A stretch of DNA of 64,000 nt, taken from NCBI RefSeq assembly GCF_036373705.1, contig NC_089867.1, positions 16,356,001-16,420,000 on the forward strand. The letters run 5' to 3'. Source of the stretch: Amia ocellicauda. Lineage: Eukaryota > Chordata > Actinopteri > Amiiformes > Amiidae. Both the position numbers and the translations under genes were made by a program. Below are positions 52,697 to 64,000 of this stretch, piece by piece. Below the pieces are notes generated by a model. That model searched no databases. It was given only the letters and a program-made list of their open reading frames with translations, and had not been told where the DNA came from. The first letter of the stretch is position 1, and each line of letters opens with the position of its first letter.

Positions 52697-53532
52697 AATA
52701 ACGCTATTAATATCATATAATATCCAGCTGTAGGGGGATTGGGATGAAACTGCAATTGCAGATGTGTCCTATGTGTGAGTTTTAAAGAAGTGAGTGTAGG
52801 AGAGTGAGATTAACAGCTGATGTGTGAGTCTTATGACCCATGCCTGAGACTTGATGACTTGATGTGAAGGAGTGATGCACGAGTGCCTTCATAGTCTCTG
52901 TGGCTCTTTCCACTGTGACCAGTTCAGCTGTACAACGAATCATCTAATCAGTTCAGTTTCCTAGTACTGTAGTGTAGTGTAATGAAAGACGAGAAAAATA
53001 AAGCATAGACATTTTCTGAATAATAATAATAATAGTTTTCTTAAATTCACACCTTTTGAAACGCAGCGCCTCATAAACGATGGTAGCAATCTTGGATAAT
53101 CTATTATTATTTGTGATTATTACAATTATTATTTGCAGTAACAGCACACTACTGTGTTGTGCTATACTACACTGTTCAGCTGTGCTGTACTTTAATACAC
53201 TGCTGTGATTTGCTGTGCTGTTCTGTACTACACTGTACTTCATATATTACAGTGTGCCTAACTTCACTGCACTGCTGTGATTTGCTGTGCTGTGCTGTAC
53301 TTACTGTACTGTAATGTACTTATACTACACTCCGACTTTCAGAGCTTATCTCTCCACAATCGCGGTCACTTCCTGCCATTTCCTCTCTGGCTGCAGCCCT
53401 GGAGACGAGACACACCAATCTGCTTTCGTTTTAAGGGCCAAAGCAGATCATATTAATGACAACAATGCAAACACGGAGCGAACAAAGACACGGACACGCA
53501 GGCGGACTCTCCCCTCTCTCTGTCTCTCTTAC

Positions 53533-53830
53533 CTCGGCGGCAGCGCAGTGCTGTCAGCGGTGTGTGGATGCGCGCTGGGGTGATGGGCAGCGTTGCCGCC
53601 GTTAGCGCAGATTTAAACTCCAGGCTGTGTGTGTCTCTGTGCGCCGGGCGGGGAAGAGCAAAGCAACGGTTCAGTCGCTCCCACCGGGAGCAGAGAGGGA
53701 GGGAGGGAGGGAGGGAGGAGGGGCCGGGCCGATGGGCATTGTTCTGCCGGGAGAGGAGTCGACGTGCTCGGCTCGGAGCGGAGGTGGTTGGAGCAAAACG
53801 GCCCAGTGCAATGTGGCACTGAAAGAGCCC
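53533..53830 (-). promoter_or_regulatory. CpG-rich block, putative noncoding first exon and promoter (crocc candidate)
   Basis: On the minus strand a CpG-rich sequence ends in GCTGCCGCCGAG|GTAAGAG, a near-perfect splice donor with exon lower edge 53533. The crocc start codon lies 4.1 kb downstream, and an acceptor TATCAG is present 25 bp before that ATG. A 5' UTR exon of crocc fits; a separate noncoding transcript is the alternative. A TATA-like TTTAAA lies near 53615. Confidence 0.4.
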
Positions 53831-55479
53831 TTGTTATCCCCCGCCTGAGCCCACAGGGACGACAGTGCTCAACCACAGAGGAAGTCTGGATTGTGCTGGA
53901 CAAGTACTGAGGCAATGCAACAGGGCCGCCCTCTGGGTCCCCAGAACCAGCATGGGGAAATACTGATATAGACTACACCAGGGGTAGTAGACTATATACA
54001 CTGTATATTACATACTGTAAATACTTTTCTATACCTGCTGTATACTGTGCATGCTGGCCTGCTGAATATACACTTACACAAACACACACACTTCCATACA
54101 CACTTACATATGCACATACAAACTCAGACAGGTGTCCACACACACATACACAGATATATACACAGAGAGAGCTTTTCTCACCTACTGCACTCACGTCTGG
54201 ACAGGGTTCATGCAGTGCAATCACTTCTCCTCTCTCGCAGTGGGCTAGTCTATCCTCTCAGTGTAGAGGCTGCCAGCTTTGGCAGTCAGGACACAGGTAA
54301 CCAGGTACAACGGAGACACAGCACCACACACCCCACCCACCCACCTGCCTATTAGAGTTCCCCTTCCCTGCAAACACACTCACATACAAACACACATACA
54401 CTCGCGCAAAGACATACAAACAAATGCACACACACAAACTCCTTGACCCCGTCCTGATTTGCTATGAACAATAGCTGCTTCATTACACAAACAAACTCCA
54501 CAGGCTCCTCCGGCAACGCACCTCAGTGGCGCAGTGCAACACAAGCAACACACTGGTGCCATGGCAATCTCACGCTCCTCACCTGGGCAGGTAGCACTCT
54601 ACTACAGATAGGTAAATGGGATGGGGATCGGCCTGCGTCCTGCCTGAAGAAATATAGAGTGAATAGGAGGAGGATCTGATTGCTGATTGATAGTTATTGT
54701 TAACCTTTAGAAAGAGAGAGAGAAAAGTGAAAGTGAGACGGGGGGCAAGAGAGAGAGGGGGGGGGAAGTAGGGAGAACAATTGTGAGTGCACATTACCAT
54801 AAATCACTTCACACCTCCTCCTCCTCTCCTCTCTTGCCAGGTGGGGCTGTCTCCCTTGCTTCTCTCCCCATTGTAAATCTCTGCAAATTTGACAGCAGCT
54901 CTTCTCTTTGCGTTGTGAGGACAATCCTGCCACTCAAACACACAGTACAATCTCTTTCACGCACAAATGCACACACTCACACATCAATACATTAATAAAC
55001 CATTGACTGTCACTCATCTTCAGTGTGCTGGGCTGTATCCAACTCGGTAAAATTGCTGCTGAATACATGCATGTTCAGCATCTTCTGCAGCTGTGGAGCA
55101 CCTTCTCAGTATAAGTGGGTATGTCTTCAGGCCAGACAGCTGCTCACTGTCAGATGAACTGTTTGAAACCCTCATGTTTTAAAAGTGTAAAAATGCAACA
55201 TTTTCACCAGTTATTTATTAATGTGAATGGCTATCTGAATATTTTCATGAAAACATTATAAGGCCTATTACTGGTGCAGGTTTGTTATTCAAAGTTAAGC
55301 TACTTCATGTACTGCTGGAAAAATATCTAATTTGGACACATAACACAAATAGTGCTAATCCTAATACTGTTAAAAGTTGAACTACAACAAATGTGGCCAA
55401 AACATGACAGAGAAGGTAGAGACTTCTGCAATTCAACATTTACTTTCAATTGGAGTCTTGATGTGTTGGTAAGTGTAGA

Positions 55480-55756
55480 CCATCTTTGTTGTTGTGCCGA
55501 GTTTGTTGAGATGTACAAATGAGATTGTATTCTCAAATATAACCCTATAAATTGAAATACGAATAATTGAAAACACAGAATGTCAAATACTTGTGGAAAT
55601 ATATATCTGAATTTGCATGCCAATATGTTTTAAAAGTATTTCAAATACAGTCAACTAGTAATTGTGAAACAGGATACAATTTATAATTTTTTAATAAGAT
55701 TTTGAAAAAGTATTTGAATTGGAAATACAGAAAATATGTATTTGACCCAGGTCTGC
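55480..55756. mobile_element. Truncated MITE ending GTATTTGACCCAGGTCTG
   Basis: The right terminus GTATTTGACCCAGGTCTG (55739-55756) and repeated internal AAGTATTTGAA and CAAATAC motifs fit a fish MITE whose other end would read CAGACCTGGGTCAAATAC. That end is not visible, so the copy looks truncated or strongly diverged on the left. It probably lies just beyond the necap2 3' UTR. Confidence 0.5.
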
Positions 55757-55901
55757 TATAGACTACAGACTGCACACTAAATACTACAGCTGTATACACA
55801 TGATGCCCTCAAACACCAAACAGACACCTTGTATCCAAAGCTTTTGCCTCTTCAGCAAATAATGAAAACACAGGCAGACGATTGACATGTACAAGATAAA
55901 C

Positions 55902-55907
55902 TTTATT
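55902..55907 (-). terminator. Poly(A) signal candidate for necap2
   Basis: AATAAA on the minus strand, 1.7 kb past the necap2 stop. The 3' UTR between contains (ACC)n at 56848-56868, a degenerate GTAGTTACTGT-like block at 56985-57130 and a G-rich/GA-rich block at 57150-57440; no other gene is seen. Confidence 0.5.
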
Positions 55908-57616
55908 TACAAAAATGTAGTTTTACATTCAAACAGCTCATTTAGAAATGACAAGGCACTTATAGACACCACCCCAATACTCCAGTAACCCACCCATTCC
56001 CCACCAGGACATAAGGAAAGGCACTTGAAGATAAACAATTAAAACAAACAACACAGACACAGGACACAGGAGAGAGAAAAAGAGGGGGAAGGGGCAGTGA
56101 GATAGAAACTGTCACCACTCCCTCCACAAACAGCACCCACTGAACACACACAGCCAAGTATACAAACACACACAGATGCATACCCACACTCTCTCTCACT
56201 CACAGCACTGTTTACGAGTGCCTAAGGATGTAAGGCAATCACTAGTCACAAGAATACAATTATAACAATAATAATGGAATATATAAAAATAAAAAAATCA
56301 CCATTGAATGTTAATTGATTAAAAGCTATACCAGACTTACAGTCCAGTCCAGTCCAGTCTCCAGCTCTGGTCCTGGAGACCTACAGTACACTCTCTATAG
56401 TCCTGCAGGGGCCTGGGAGCTGGGCTGGAGGCCTGTGTGCTAGGTGCTCTGGAGAGTACTTCACAAAGCCCCAGAACACTTTGAAGTCGGTACAATACAC
56501 TATAATACAAAACAATAGACTACACGGCACTATACTACACCATACTGCAACCCTGGGGAGTCTGACCCCGCCCCCCACAAATCTACTGTAAACTTGTCTC
56601 ACAGTCCCCCCCAGCCCTCCACTGCACTGTGTGAAAGCATGATTTAGAAACACAAATACTAATACACTGTTACTGAAGCAGTAATTCACTGGCACTACTC
56701 TACTGGTAGTGGACTTAGACTGCACCCCTACTTCAATGTTACTACACTGGGGGCCAGGGTTCTTACTGATTGGTCAGTTGCAGAACTGCTGCTGTAGGGG
56801 AGTTTCCCTACGACTCATTGACTGATAAATTCAAACTCCCTACTCACCCACCACCACCACCACCACCCTCTCACCGGTCATTACATCAATGTCTACAGCA
56901 CTGAAATGCTGCTCTCACAGTTGTCATTGTCCCTGTTGCTGCGGTGTTGCTCTGTGTGCATGGGCACAGGGCGGCGTCGTGTAGATGCGGTGGTAGTGGC
57001 TGTAACTGTAGTAGCTGCAGTGACTGTTGTAAGTCTAGCTACTGTAGTGCATGCGGGAGCAGGAAGAGTGTTGTCACGGCTGATGTAGTAGTTATTGTCA
57101 CAGTTGGTGCTGTTATAGTTACTGTAGTTGCAGTGCAGTGTGTGGCAGAGCTCCCAACCCCCCCCCCCGGGCCCAGCTGTCAGCGCCGGCCCAGTCCTGA
57201 GCACTGGTGCAGACACACACGGACTCGCCGTCTGTCAAAACACACGGACACACACTCCCACGGAGAGGGAGGGAGGGAGGGAGGCATAGAAACAGTCAAC
57301 GCATGGCAAAAAAAGAGAGGAAAAGAAGAGAGAGGGGAGATGCTGAGAAGAGGAACAGAGAAGAAGCGGTGGTGGGAGATAGGGAGGGAGAGAGGTGAAA
57401 GGAAAAGAGGTGGAAGGTGGGAGAGAGGCGAAGATGGGACGGTACAACACAAAACTGAAACTACTCGGTCTCTGCTTATTCAGTACGGCAGCCGCCCTCC
57501 CCCTCCCCACTCCCATACCCCCCCCACCCCGGCTCGGAATGTAGATTGCTGGATTGGAGAGAGGAGGAGGGGGCTGGGTGGGTAATTGGAGGACAAGTGT
57601 GGGGTACTTGTCAGTG

Positions 57617-57892
57617 CTAGAACTGCACCCACCCCGAGCTCACTGCATCCTGACTGGAGCTGCTGAGAGAGAGGGAAGAGAGGGAGAAAGAGTCAATACC
57701 AATGCTGATAAGCTTTGCAGCAGTAAATCATTTTGTCAGTTAGTGTATCAGCTACACAAACTCATGCAGTCCACCCCCCGCCATGAGACTCACCTGGGAG
57801 CTGCAGCAAAGTCCCCCCATAAGTCTGCAGCTGCCCCCCCACTGGGCTGAGTTGGGGGTAGGACCACCCCGAGATCTAACAGAGCAGCTGAG

Positions 57893-57952
<60 letters not shown>

Positions 57953-59277
57953 TTACAGTAGGGGGCTCTGCTGCAGTGACAGTACAGTGACACAGGCTGT
58001 TACAGTGTGAGATAGTTACCTGTCCTGGGGGGTTGTGCAGGCTGTGCCACAGGTGGGGGCACACCAGCCCCTTTGGCCCCCGGGGGTGGGGGGAGCAGGC
58101 CGCTGTTACCCAGCCGAGACTTGCCTGAGCCGGGGGGGCCGTCCTTCTTTTTAATGTTCTGCAGCAACAGACACACAGAGAGGGGAGGGTCAGACACACA
58201 CACTGACACACTCACTGTCTCCCTCTACTTATCTCTCACACTCCCCTCTCTCTTCCTGCAACTCTATCATCCTCCACCTGCTCTCTCCTCCCCCTTTCCC
58301 TCCCTCCATCATGCTTCCTCCCGTATCCCTCTCCCTTGCTCTCACCCCAATGCTTATTTTGATGGTCTGCCCCTCCTTGAAGCCCAGGTCCAGTTTGGGG
58401 GCTGCACTATGGATGGCTTCCTGTTTGGCCAGCTCTCCTTCCTGACGCACCCACCTAGAGAGAGAGAGAGAGAGGTGGGAGACAGTGTCAGTACAATGAC
58501 ATTCACACCAGCACTTAATCAGTAAACGAGTTAGGGAATAGAAGAAGAGAAGGGGGGAGGAGAGAGAGAAGATGGGGCAGCAGGAGGAGACGGGAAGGGG
58601 CGGTAACACTCACTTAAAGTGGTCCTGCAGCGCCACGTTGAAGTCAAAGGAGTCTCCGCGATCCACGAACCCCACACCAATGAACGCATGGCGCCCTGAC
58701 AACACAACAACACCACAACACAATCAAATATATACACACACATCGGCACAGTCAGTACATACACATTTTACACACACATAGACAGACACAGACATACAGT
58801 TAATGGGCAAGAACACACAGTGAGACACAGAAACACAGACAGACAGATGGACAGTCTCACCATTGCCGTCTTCTATCCGCACCACAAAGTAGCGGCTGGA
58901 GTCAGTGACACCCTCTATTGCAATGCCTGGGTACTGCTCCACTGGGGCCTGGGCAAACAGCTCCCCTACAGAGACAGGGCGGGCATTGTACAGTGAACTG
59001 GACAGTAGAGCAGGGCAGTGTGTACTGTGCTGTAGAGCAGTATAGTGTAGGTGTACTGTATTCTCAGTCTCCGTGTCACTGTATCCAGTGTGTGTCAGTG
59101 TCTACAGTATGTCATTACCTGAGGAGAGACCCTACAGTTTGATGTAGGCAGTGTGAAAGTGAGTCAGTGTGTCAGTACCTGAGGTGCGGTCCTCCAGTTT
59201 GATGTAGGCCACTTTGCCCCGGGCTGTGATCCTCATACGGCCACTCCATGCTGGCTCATCCAGCTTCCAGTCTGCAG

Positions 59278-59314
<37 letters not shown>

Positions 59315-60180
59315 CACACACACAGATACAGTGTCAGACACCCTCCCACATATCCATGGGTGCTTTATTGCCATGACTGACAGGCAGCAGCTTTGCCACA
59401 GCAAGGAAATGTAACATTCAAACTGCACCATTTGTGAGCATTGAAACGCAATCAGCTGAATAACAGACAACTCCCCTTCCTCCCTTTCAATTTAATTCAA
59501 TTCAAGAAAGCTTTATTTGCACAACTGAGAGACAAATCATGGACAAAGGGCCAGTGCTCAGGAACAGGGCGATGAGGAACAACACACAGTTCACACTGAT
59601 ATTGACTGACTGACAGCCATCTCCACCTCTCCCCCCTCCCTCCTTCCTTTCTCCCGCTCTCTCTTCCTCTTTCTGCTGTTGACTTCATTGTGAGTGCAAG
59701 ATGTAGTCACATGTCCACTAAGCCACACACACACACACCCTGGCTGCATTGACTCACACAAACATGCCGTCTCACTGACAGACTAACACACATCCATCCA
59801 CTCACACAGGGACCGCTCATTTTCTCACACTGCGGATGGATTATTAAGAATAATTACAATGACGACAACACTCCATGACAATAGTTTATGATTATGAATG
59901 AATGAATAATAACGATGATGATGACGGTATAACTACTGTTTGATGCAATCTGTTTACTCAGTGTTTCTTTGCCGTAATATCGCTTCCGTGACCCGAGCCT
60001 TTCCGTCGGGGCATTTGTAATGAACACTGCACTACTGCCGCCCTACCAAGCAGCGGCCCTCTGATCCCCGGTGACCCACACACACCTGTATCCCCGGTTT
60101 GTGGCCCGGGGCGGGATCTTGTAGACATGAACCTCTGGCTTTACGCAGATCACCGACTCGTAGCCGCTGTCCTCCGCCAT
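57617..60180 (-). CDS. necap2: NECAP endocytosis-associated protein 2, complete, 8 exons
   Basis: Adaptor-binding protein of clathrin-coated vesicles; NECAP2 acts with AP-1 and AP-2 in endocytosis and fast recycling (family knowledge). Exons: 60086-60180, 59179-59279, 58861-58965, 58614-58695, 58346-58454, 58020-58158, 57794-57887, 57617-57662; 256 aa (human 263). The PHear domain (about residues 1-165) begins [20 protein letters not shown] and includes [66 protein letters not shown] and [16 protein letters not shown] proline/glycine-rich tail follows, with WGDF at about 234-237 and the terminal WVQF, both WxxF adaptor-binding motifs. The start codon sits in AAGATGGCGGA, a YY1-like context. 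NECAP2 rather than NECAP1 is inferred from its neighbours crocc and szrd1. Confidence 0.96.
57897..57949 (+). repeat. (GA)n microsatellite at a necap2 acceptor
   Basis: About 26 GA repeats lie nine bases from the exon edge at 57887. On the transcript strand they are a CT polypyrimidine tract. Confidence 0.9.
59280..59311 (-). repeat. (TA)n microsatellite forming a necap2 splice acceptor
   Basis: About 15 TA repeats end in TATATAG immediately before necap2 exon 2 (edge 59279). They replace the usual polypyrimidine tract; a short GT run (ACACACAC on plus) lies farther upstream in the intron. Confidence 0.9.
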
Positions 60181-60507
60181 CTTTACCGCGATTGAACGGG
60201 GCGACTGCGCAGCTGAGTGAAAGCAAGAGAAGTGCACTGAGGAAACAGCGCCACCTGCTGCACGGAGGACTGACGACGGCCCCAGGGATATATTAGACTA
60301 CTGTATTGTGTTTTGCGATATGAATGTAATTTAAATGTGTACTTTAGTATTGATCACCAGAACTAAGGCTGGAGACCCTGCTGTGCTGTACTCTCTCTCT
60401 GCAGGACCAGGGCTGAGGGGAGACTGAACTAAGCTGCAGGGGTTTTATAAAACTTGACACAGGAACCAACCCACTGGACTCACGTTGTGCATTTTCTTTT
60501 TTAATTT

Positions 60508-61990
60508 TTTATTTAATCCTTCAAAAGAGACAAACAATAAAACAAAACAAAAACGATGATATATGTATATATACATATGTCCTGTATATATACATATATA
60601 TCATATCACTCCTTCGCTCCTATCAGAGAGCACTTGAGTCCAAAAAAAACACACAGGAACCAAATCTGAGAGAAATGATGAAACTTGTTGGGTTTTGGTT
60701 CAGCGTTACCTTCCCTCTCCCTACCTCTCCATTATTTAATCCATTCCTGCATACACCTGTGTTAACAAAATGTAACGAATACAATTTTTAATCAGAGCTA
60801 GAGGGCAGTCTGTCGGTGTATTACGGACTGCAACCGTGTCGCTTTGTGGAGCACTAAGCACCCTGCTCTCACCCACCCTCTAACCCACTGCCCTCGCAGC
60901 CCCATAACAAAGGACTGCTCTCTCTCTTCTACCGATGTTATTATTTTCATGATTATTAGTAAAAAAATAAAAGGAACAAAGTCATATCAAACCAAACCAA
61001 AGCAGGCAACACAAAACGAGGCCCATGTGCTGCGCGGGTTCACTTGCTCCAGCCTTGTTTGTGTATTTGTGATTAAAGGGATTTTAAAAGTATTTACAGG
61101 CTGGTTTTCTACTGCGATATCATCCAGAGAGAAGCAGCTAAACAGGGATCATCTGAGACCAACTGCAAAACACAGAGACGCCAATTATACAAACTGTACA
61201 GCTCCTTCAGAACAGGTGTCTGTCTGTTCGTCTCAGTCTCTCTTGATCCGCACAGTGTTGAGAGCAGTGCTGTGCAGACCAGGTTCCCCCAAAGACCCAC
61301 CCCCAGACTACAGGGAGTGCACTTCACTACAGTCAACAGGACAGCTCACTTAATTACTTAATTGGAATCTCAAATTATAAATTGCTAAATTAGTCTCTTG
61401 TTCTTTTCCCAATGTATAGATTTGTCAGATGTTGAGCTGATTGGACAGTGCACCAGTGGACAAGATTCAGCTGCACCAATAAACCCAGGAGGGCACGGCT
61501 GGACCAGAGAGGGACTGAGTGACTGACAGACAGACACACACAGACAGACAGACAGAGGGACAGACAGACACACATAATCCTGTGGGCTTCTGTCAAAACT
61601 GAGCTCCAGAGATGTACAGTTCAGTAGAGTACAGTACAATATAGTACAATACGGTCCAGTCTAACATAGTAGACTATGTACAATACTGTCAAATACAGTC
61701 CAGTCCATTAAACTACAGTGAAGTCCAATAGTGTAGTACAATAGAGTCCAGTCCAATACAGTCCAGTGCAGCCCATAAGAGTACAGTACAGTCCAGTAGT
61801 TCAATACAATACTCCCCCTCCCAAGCAGTCCCGCTGTACCAAAACTCATGAACTCCCACTGCAGAACCACACACATATCACACCTTAGCGTGTCAGTCCA
61901 TTAGTCAGTCAGTCAGGGAGGCAGTCAGTCAGTGTATGAGCCTGTACATATTTAGAAGATAATTTTTTTTTTATTGATACACATTTTATT
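60508..61990 (-). terminator. Poly(A) signal candidates for szrd1
   Basis: AATAAA on the minus strand at 61985-61990, 61970-61975 and 60508-60513, that is 1.2 to 2.6 kb past the szrd1 stop. The region 60514-63145 is best read as a long 3' UTR. It contains a TACAGT/CAGTCCAGT-rich stretch at 61610-61800 and CT-rich blocks, but no other coding exon. Confidence 0.45.
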
Positions 61991-63145
61991 TCTTGTAATT
62001 AAAAACTGTTTTGATCACTACTCCAAAACTGCTTTAAGGCTGCTACACCCTCATGGTCACACCCTGCCCTCTCTCCCAGCTTTTTTTGTTCATTTTTTTA
62101 AACCTCTTAAATACAAAACAGGTTTGACAACGAAATAAGGGGGAAAAGTTAAATTACAATAAAAACAAAACCGTATAATAAAGCAATGAAACTGTACATT
62201 AAACAGACACCTCCCCCCACTCCACCCCAACCCCCAAATAAAAAAATAAAAAAAATCATGACCAATGGCTGACAAGACAAAAAACCAAAAACACAAAGAC
62301 ATCAACCAGGACTAATAAAGCAGTAAGCTGGTTCAGAGAGGAGATGCAGTGAGTATTGTCACCAAGAGTAGAATTACATTATAGTTATTATTGCTGGGGA
62401 GAGCTGGCACCCTTCCTTTGCATTTTAGAATTCTCCCTGCCCCACCTCCCCCATCTCTGTCAGCAAGTCTCCCTCACTATCATACACTCACACAATCACT
62501 CTCTCAGTCACACACACTCCTTCCACCTGTCTGTCTCTCTCACATTCCCTCCGCCTGTCACTCCCTCCCACCATCCATGCAACCGTCTCTCTCTTTCACT
62601 CAGTCTAATTTATTCTCCCCATCTGTCTCTCTCTCTTGGGTCTGTGGGCACCGGGTCTCAGTTCTGTAGTGACCCGGCCAGCCCAGTCAGGGTGCCAGTC
62701 ACAGTGGGCCAGGCGAGGTGATGGGGGTAGCGGGTGGGGGTGGGGGTTTAGGTAGGTCAGGGAGGGGTCAGGTCACAGTGAGCAGAGTCCTGAAGAGAAA
62801 ACCTCTTCATCACAGTGTCAATCAGAATGGGGATGAACCCCTAATGCCACCCCCCCCCTCTGTCTATCTGCCCTGGGAGGGGTAGCTAGAAGGGGTATGG
62901 GGAGGATTGTGTGTCGGGGGGGGGGGGCAGGGGGGCAGTGGAGAGGGGGGGGGCAGTAAGTCCTTTTTAACCTCCTATTCATCACCCTCTATTTTATCTC
63001 TCTCTCTGGGACCTGCCCGGACCTGCCCACCCCCCCCTTCCAGGGCAAAGGGGGGCTGTGTTGACAGACATACCCGCTCCCGCTCCCTCTCCCCCACCCC
63101 CCCACCTCCTCCCTCCCTCTCTCGGTGTGTCTGCCGTCACTCTGT

Positions 63146-63254
63146 TTATCTGCGCTGGCGGAAGCCATGAGAGCCATCCGGCCCTGCTGGCTGGCGGATC
63201 ACATGGTTGTTCGACCGAGACTCCTCCGGTGGGGGGATGCTCACTCGCACCGGC
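63146..63254 (-). CDS. szrd1: SZRD1 (SUZ RNA-binding domain-containing), last coding exon only
   Basis: The exon reads [13 protein letters not shown], then [21 protein letters not shown] to a stop at 63146-63148. This matches the C-terminus of SZRD1, whose human form ends [20 protein letters not shown] (the SUZ-C segment). The acceptor CCCTACCCTAG precedes it at 63255. Upstream exons, with the SUZ domain and its LKRP segment, were not found in the remaining 750 bp and must lie beyond the window. SZRD1 is a small protein linked to RNA binding by its SUZ domains. In human it lies near NECAP2 in the same relative orientation. Confidence 0.9.
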
Positions 63255-63540
63255 CTAGGGTAGGGGGAGAGAGAGAGAGAGATTTTTTTATTTTTAGGAA
63301 ACATTTTACAGAACAGAAAGTCCAAATAATATCACAAAAGAAAATCAAACAAGAACTGAGTGAGTGAAGCAGACTGAGCAAGTAGGCCCTGCCTGGTGGT
63401 GCAGATCACTTCATCAATACAGCCAAGTCTGGTGAGCATCTCGTATCTAAAACCGGTCAGCACTCCAGTCTTTACCAGTGCTGTACACTTCAGCACTCTG
63501 TTCTGTAATGTGCTCTTCATTTTAGAAAGACTAATTTAAA

Positions 63541-63564
63541 TTAAAAAAAAAAAAAAAAAAAAAA
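63541..63564 (+). repeat. Poly(A) run
   Basis: A run of more than 20 A residues followed by an AT-rich stretch. It could be the tail of an inserted retroposon, but no body was recognised on its left side. Confidence 0.7.
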
Positions 63565-63614
63565 GCTTTGGAATCAATATATATATATTTTTTTTCTCCT
63601 CGTACGTTTTGGAA

Positions 63615-63975
63615 TCACCAATTGTGCCAATGCATCTCGACTTGTACCCACGTCCCCCACCACTACACTTGGGGAGGGTGAGGAAGCACAACTGGGATCC
63701 TACAATCCCAGCCACCCTCTAGCCACCCGTCATTTTACAAACTGCAGGATATGCAACCCGCACTTGAGGTTCAGCGCCGATTGGAGGAGAGGCACATCCC
63801 TATTGGTGGTGCTGCAAACCTGCAGGTGCCCAGGTAGCCAGTTAGCAACGAGCCGAGAGAAAACCAGCCCATTTAGCCCTCCCTATCCCGGACGGCGCCG
63901 AGCAATTGTGCGCTGCAGCCGAGTACTCCGGGTCACAATTAGCAAATTACATGAGCTGAGATCAAACTGGTAAAC
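63615..63975. repeat. Possible interspersed repeat, family not identified
   Basis: This microsatellite-free block reads through phrases such as GGTGGTGCTGCAAACCTGCA, GTAGCCAGTTAGCAACGAG and CCAGCCCATTTAGCCCTCCC that look like a medium-copy fish repeat. No second copy occurs in this window, so the call rests on resemblance only. It lies in the last szrd1 intron. Confidence 0.3.
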
Positions 63976-64000
63976 CATAGCTCATAGAAACTGACATTTT

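Noticed and set aside
56944-57585. 213-codon plus-strand frame 3' of necap2
   Set aside because: Low-complexity Cys/Ser then Arg/Glu tract in the necap2 3' UTR, with no domain and no splice context.
60844-61353. 169-codon plus-strand frame
   Set aside because: It lies antisense in the szrd1 3' UTR, with no recognisable domain and chance-level composition.
60181-63145. Search for SPATA21 between szrd1 and necap2
   Set aside because: No exon with EF-hand or SPATA21-like sequence was recognised on either strand; the space is filled by the szrd1 3' UTR and the necap2 promoter.

Overview
The window is vertebrate nuclear DNA. It holds eight recognisable protein-coding genes with short introns, GT-AG splice sites, long 3' UTRs and very many microsatellites. 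Dispersed short repeats of ray-finned-fish type are present (a tail ending in TAGCAGACGCCCTTATC-like sequence, and a GGGTCGAATGGCCTCC tail). Each gene appears once, and the order and strand of six neighbours match human 1p36.13. This suggests a slowly rearranging ray-finned fish outside the teleosts (gar, bowfin or sturgeon type), but the species is an inference. I see no bacterial, plasmid or CRISPR content and no tRNA or rRNA gene.

Layout: ccnl2 (cyclin L2, minus, 1013-4974), mrpl20 (mitochondrial ribosomal protein L20, minus, 5775-7206), sdhb (complex II iron-sulfur subunit, plus, 7976-10650), atp13a2 (lysosomal P5B ATPase, plus, 13193-25027), mfap2 (microfibril protein MAGP-1, plus, 28787-30660), crocc (rootletin, minus, 32582-49426, 37 coding exons), necap2 (clathrin-adaptor partner, minus, 57617-60180) and the last coding exon and 3' UTR of szrd1 (minus, 63146-63254). 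Splice sites, phases and total lengths were worked out by hand. Apart from the atp13a2 N-terminus, each full gene reads through without a break to a length close to the human protein. mrpl20 and sdhb are divergent across about 770 bp, and both sides carry CRE sites. mfap2 and crocc converge tail to tail. ccnl2/mrpl20 and necap2/szrd1 are head-to-tail pairs on the minus strand. The genes serve unrelated cell functions (splicing/transcription, mitochondria, lysosome, matrix, cilium, endocytosis) and do not form one pathway.

The gene-poor stretches are 10.7-13.1 kb, 25.0-28.7 kb, 30.7-32.6 kb, 49.5-57.6 kb and 60.2-63.1 kb. They hold 3' UTRs, CpG-rich promoter or first-exon candidates (26.4-26.5 kb and 53.5-53.8 kb), SINE-like fragments, a Tc1/mariner relic (in a crocc intron), candidate MITEs, a strong 98-bp foldback, and low-complexity arrays.

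No new biological system is evident. The points most worth a second look are a GC-AG intron in sdhb, a duplicated splice acceptor in crocc, a TA-repeat splice acceptor in necap2, a 31-bp minisatellite of about 1.1 kb in ccnl2 intron 1, the foldback at 52.6 kb, an abundant element bounded by CT/GA tracts, and the junction that joins the human 1p36.13 block to the 1p36.33 block.
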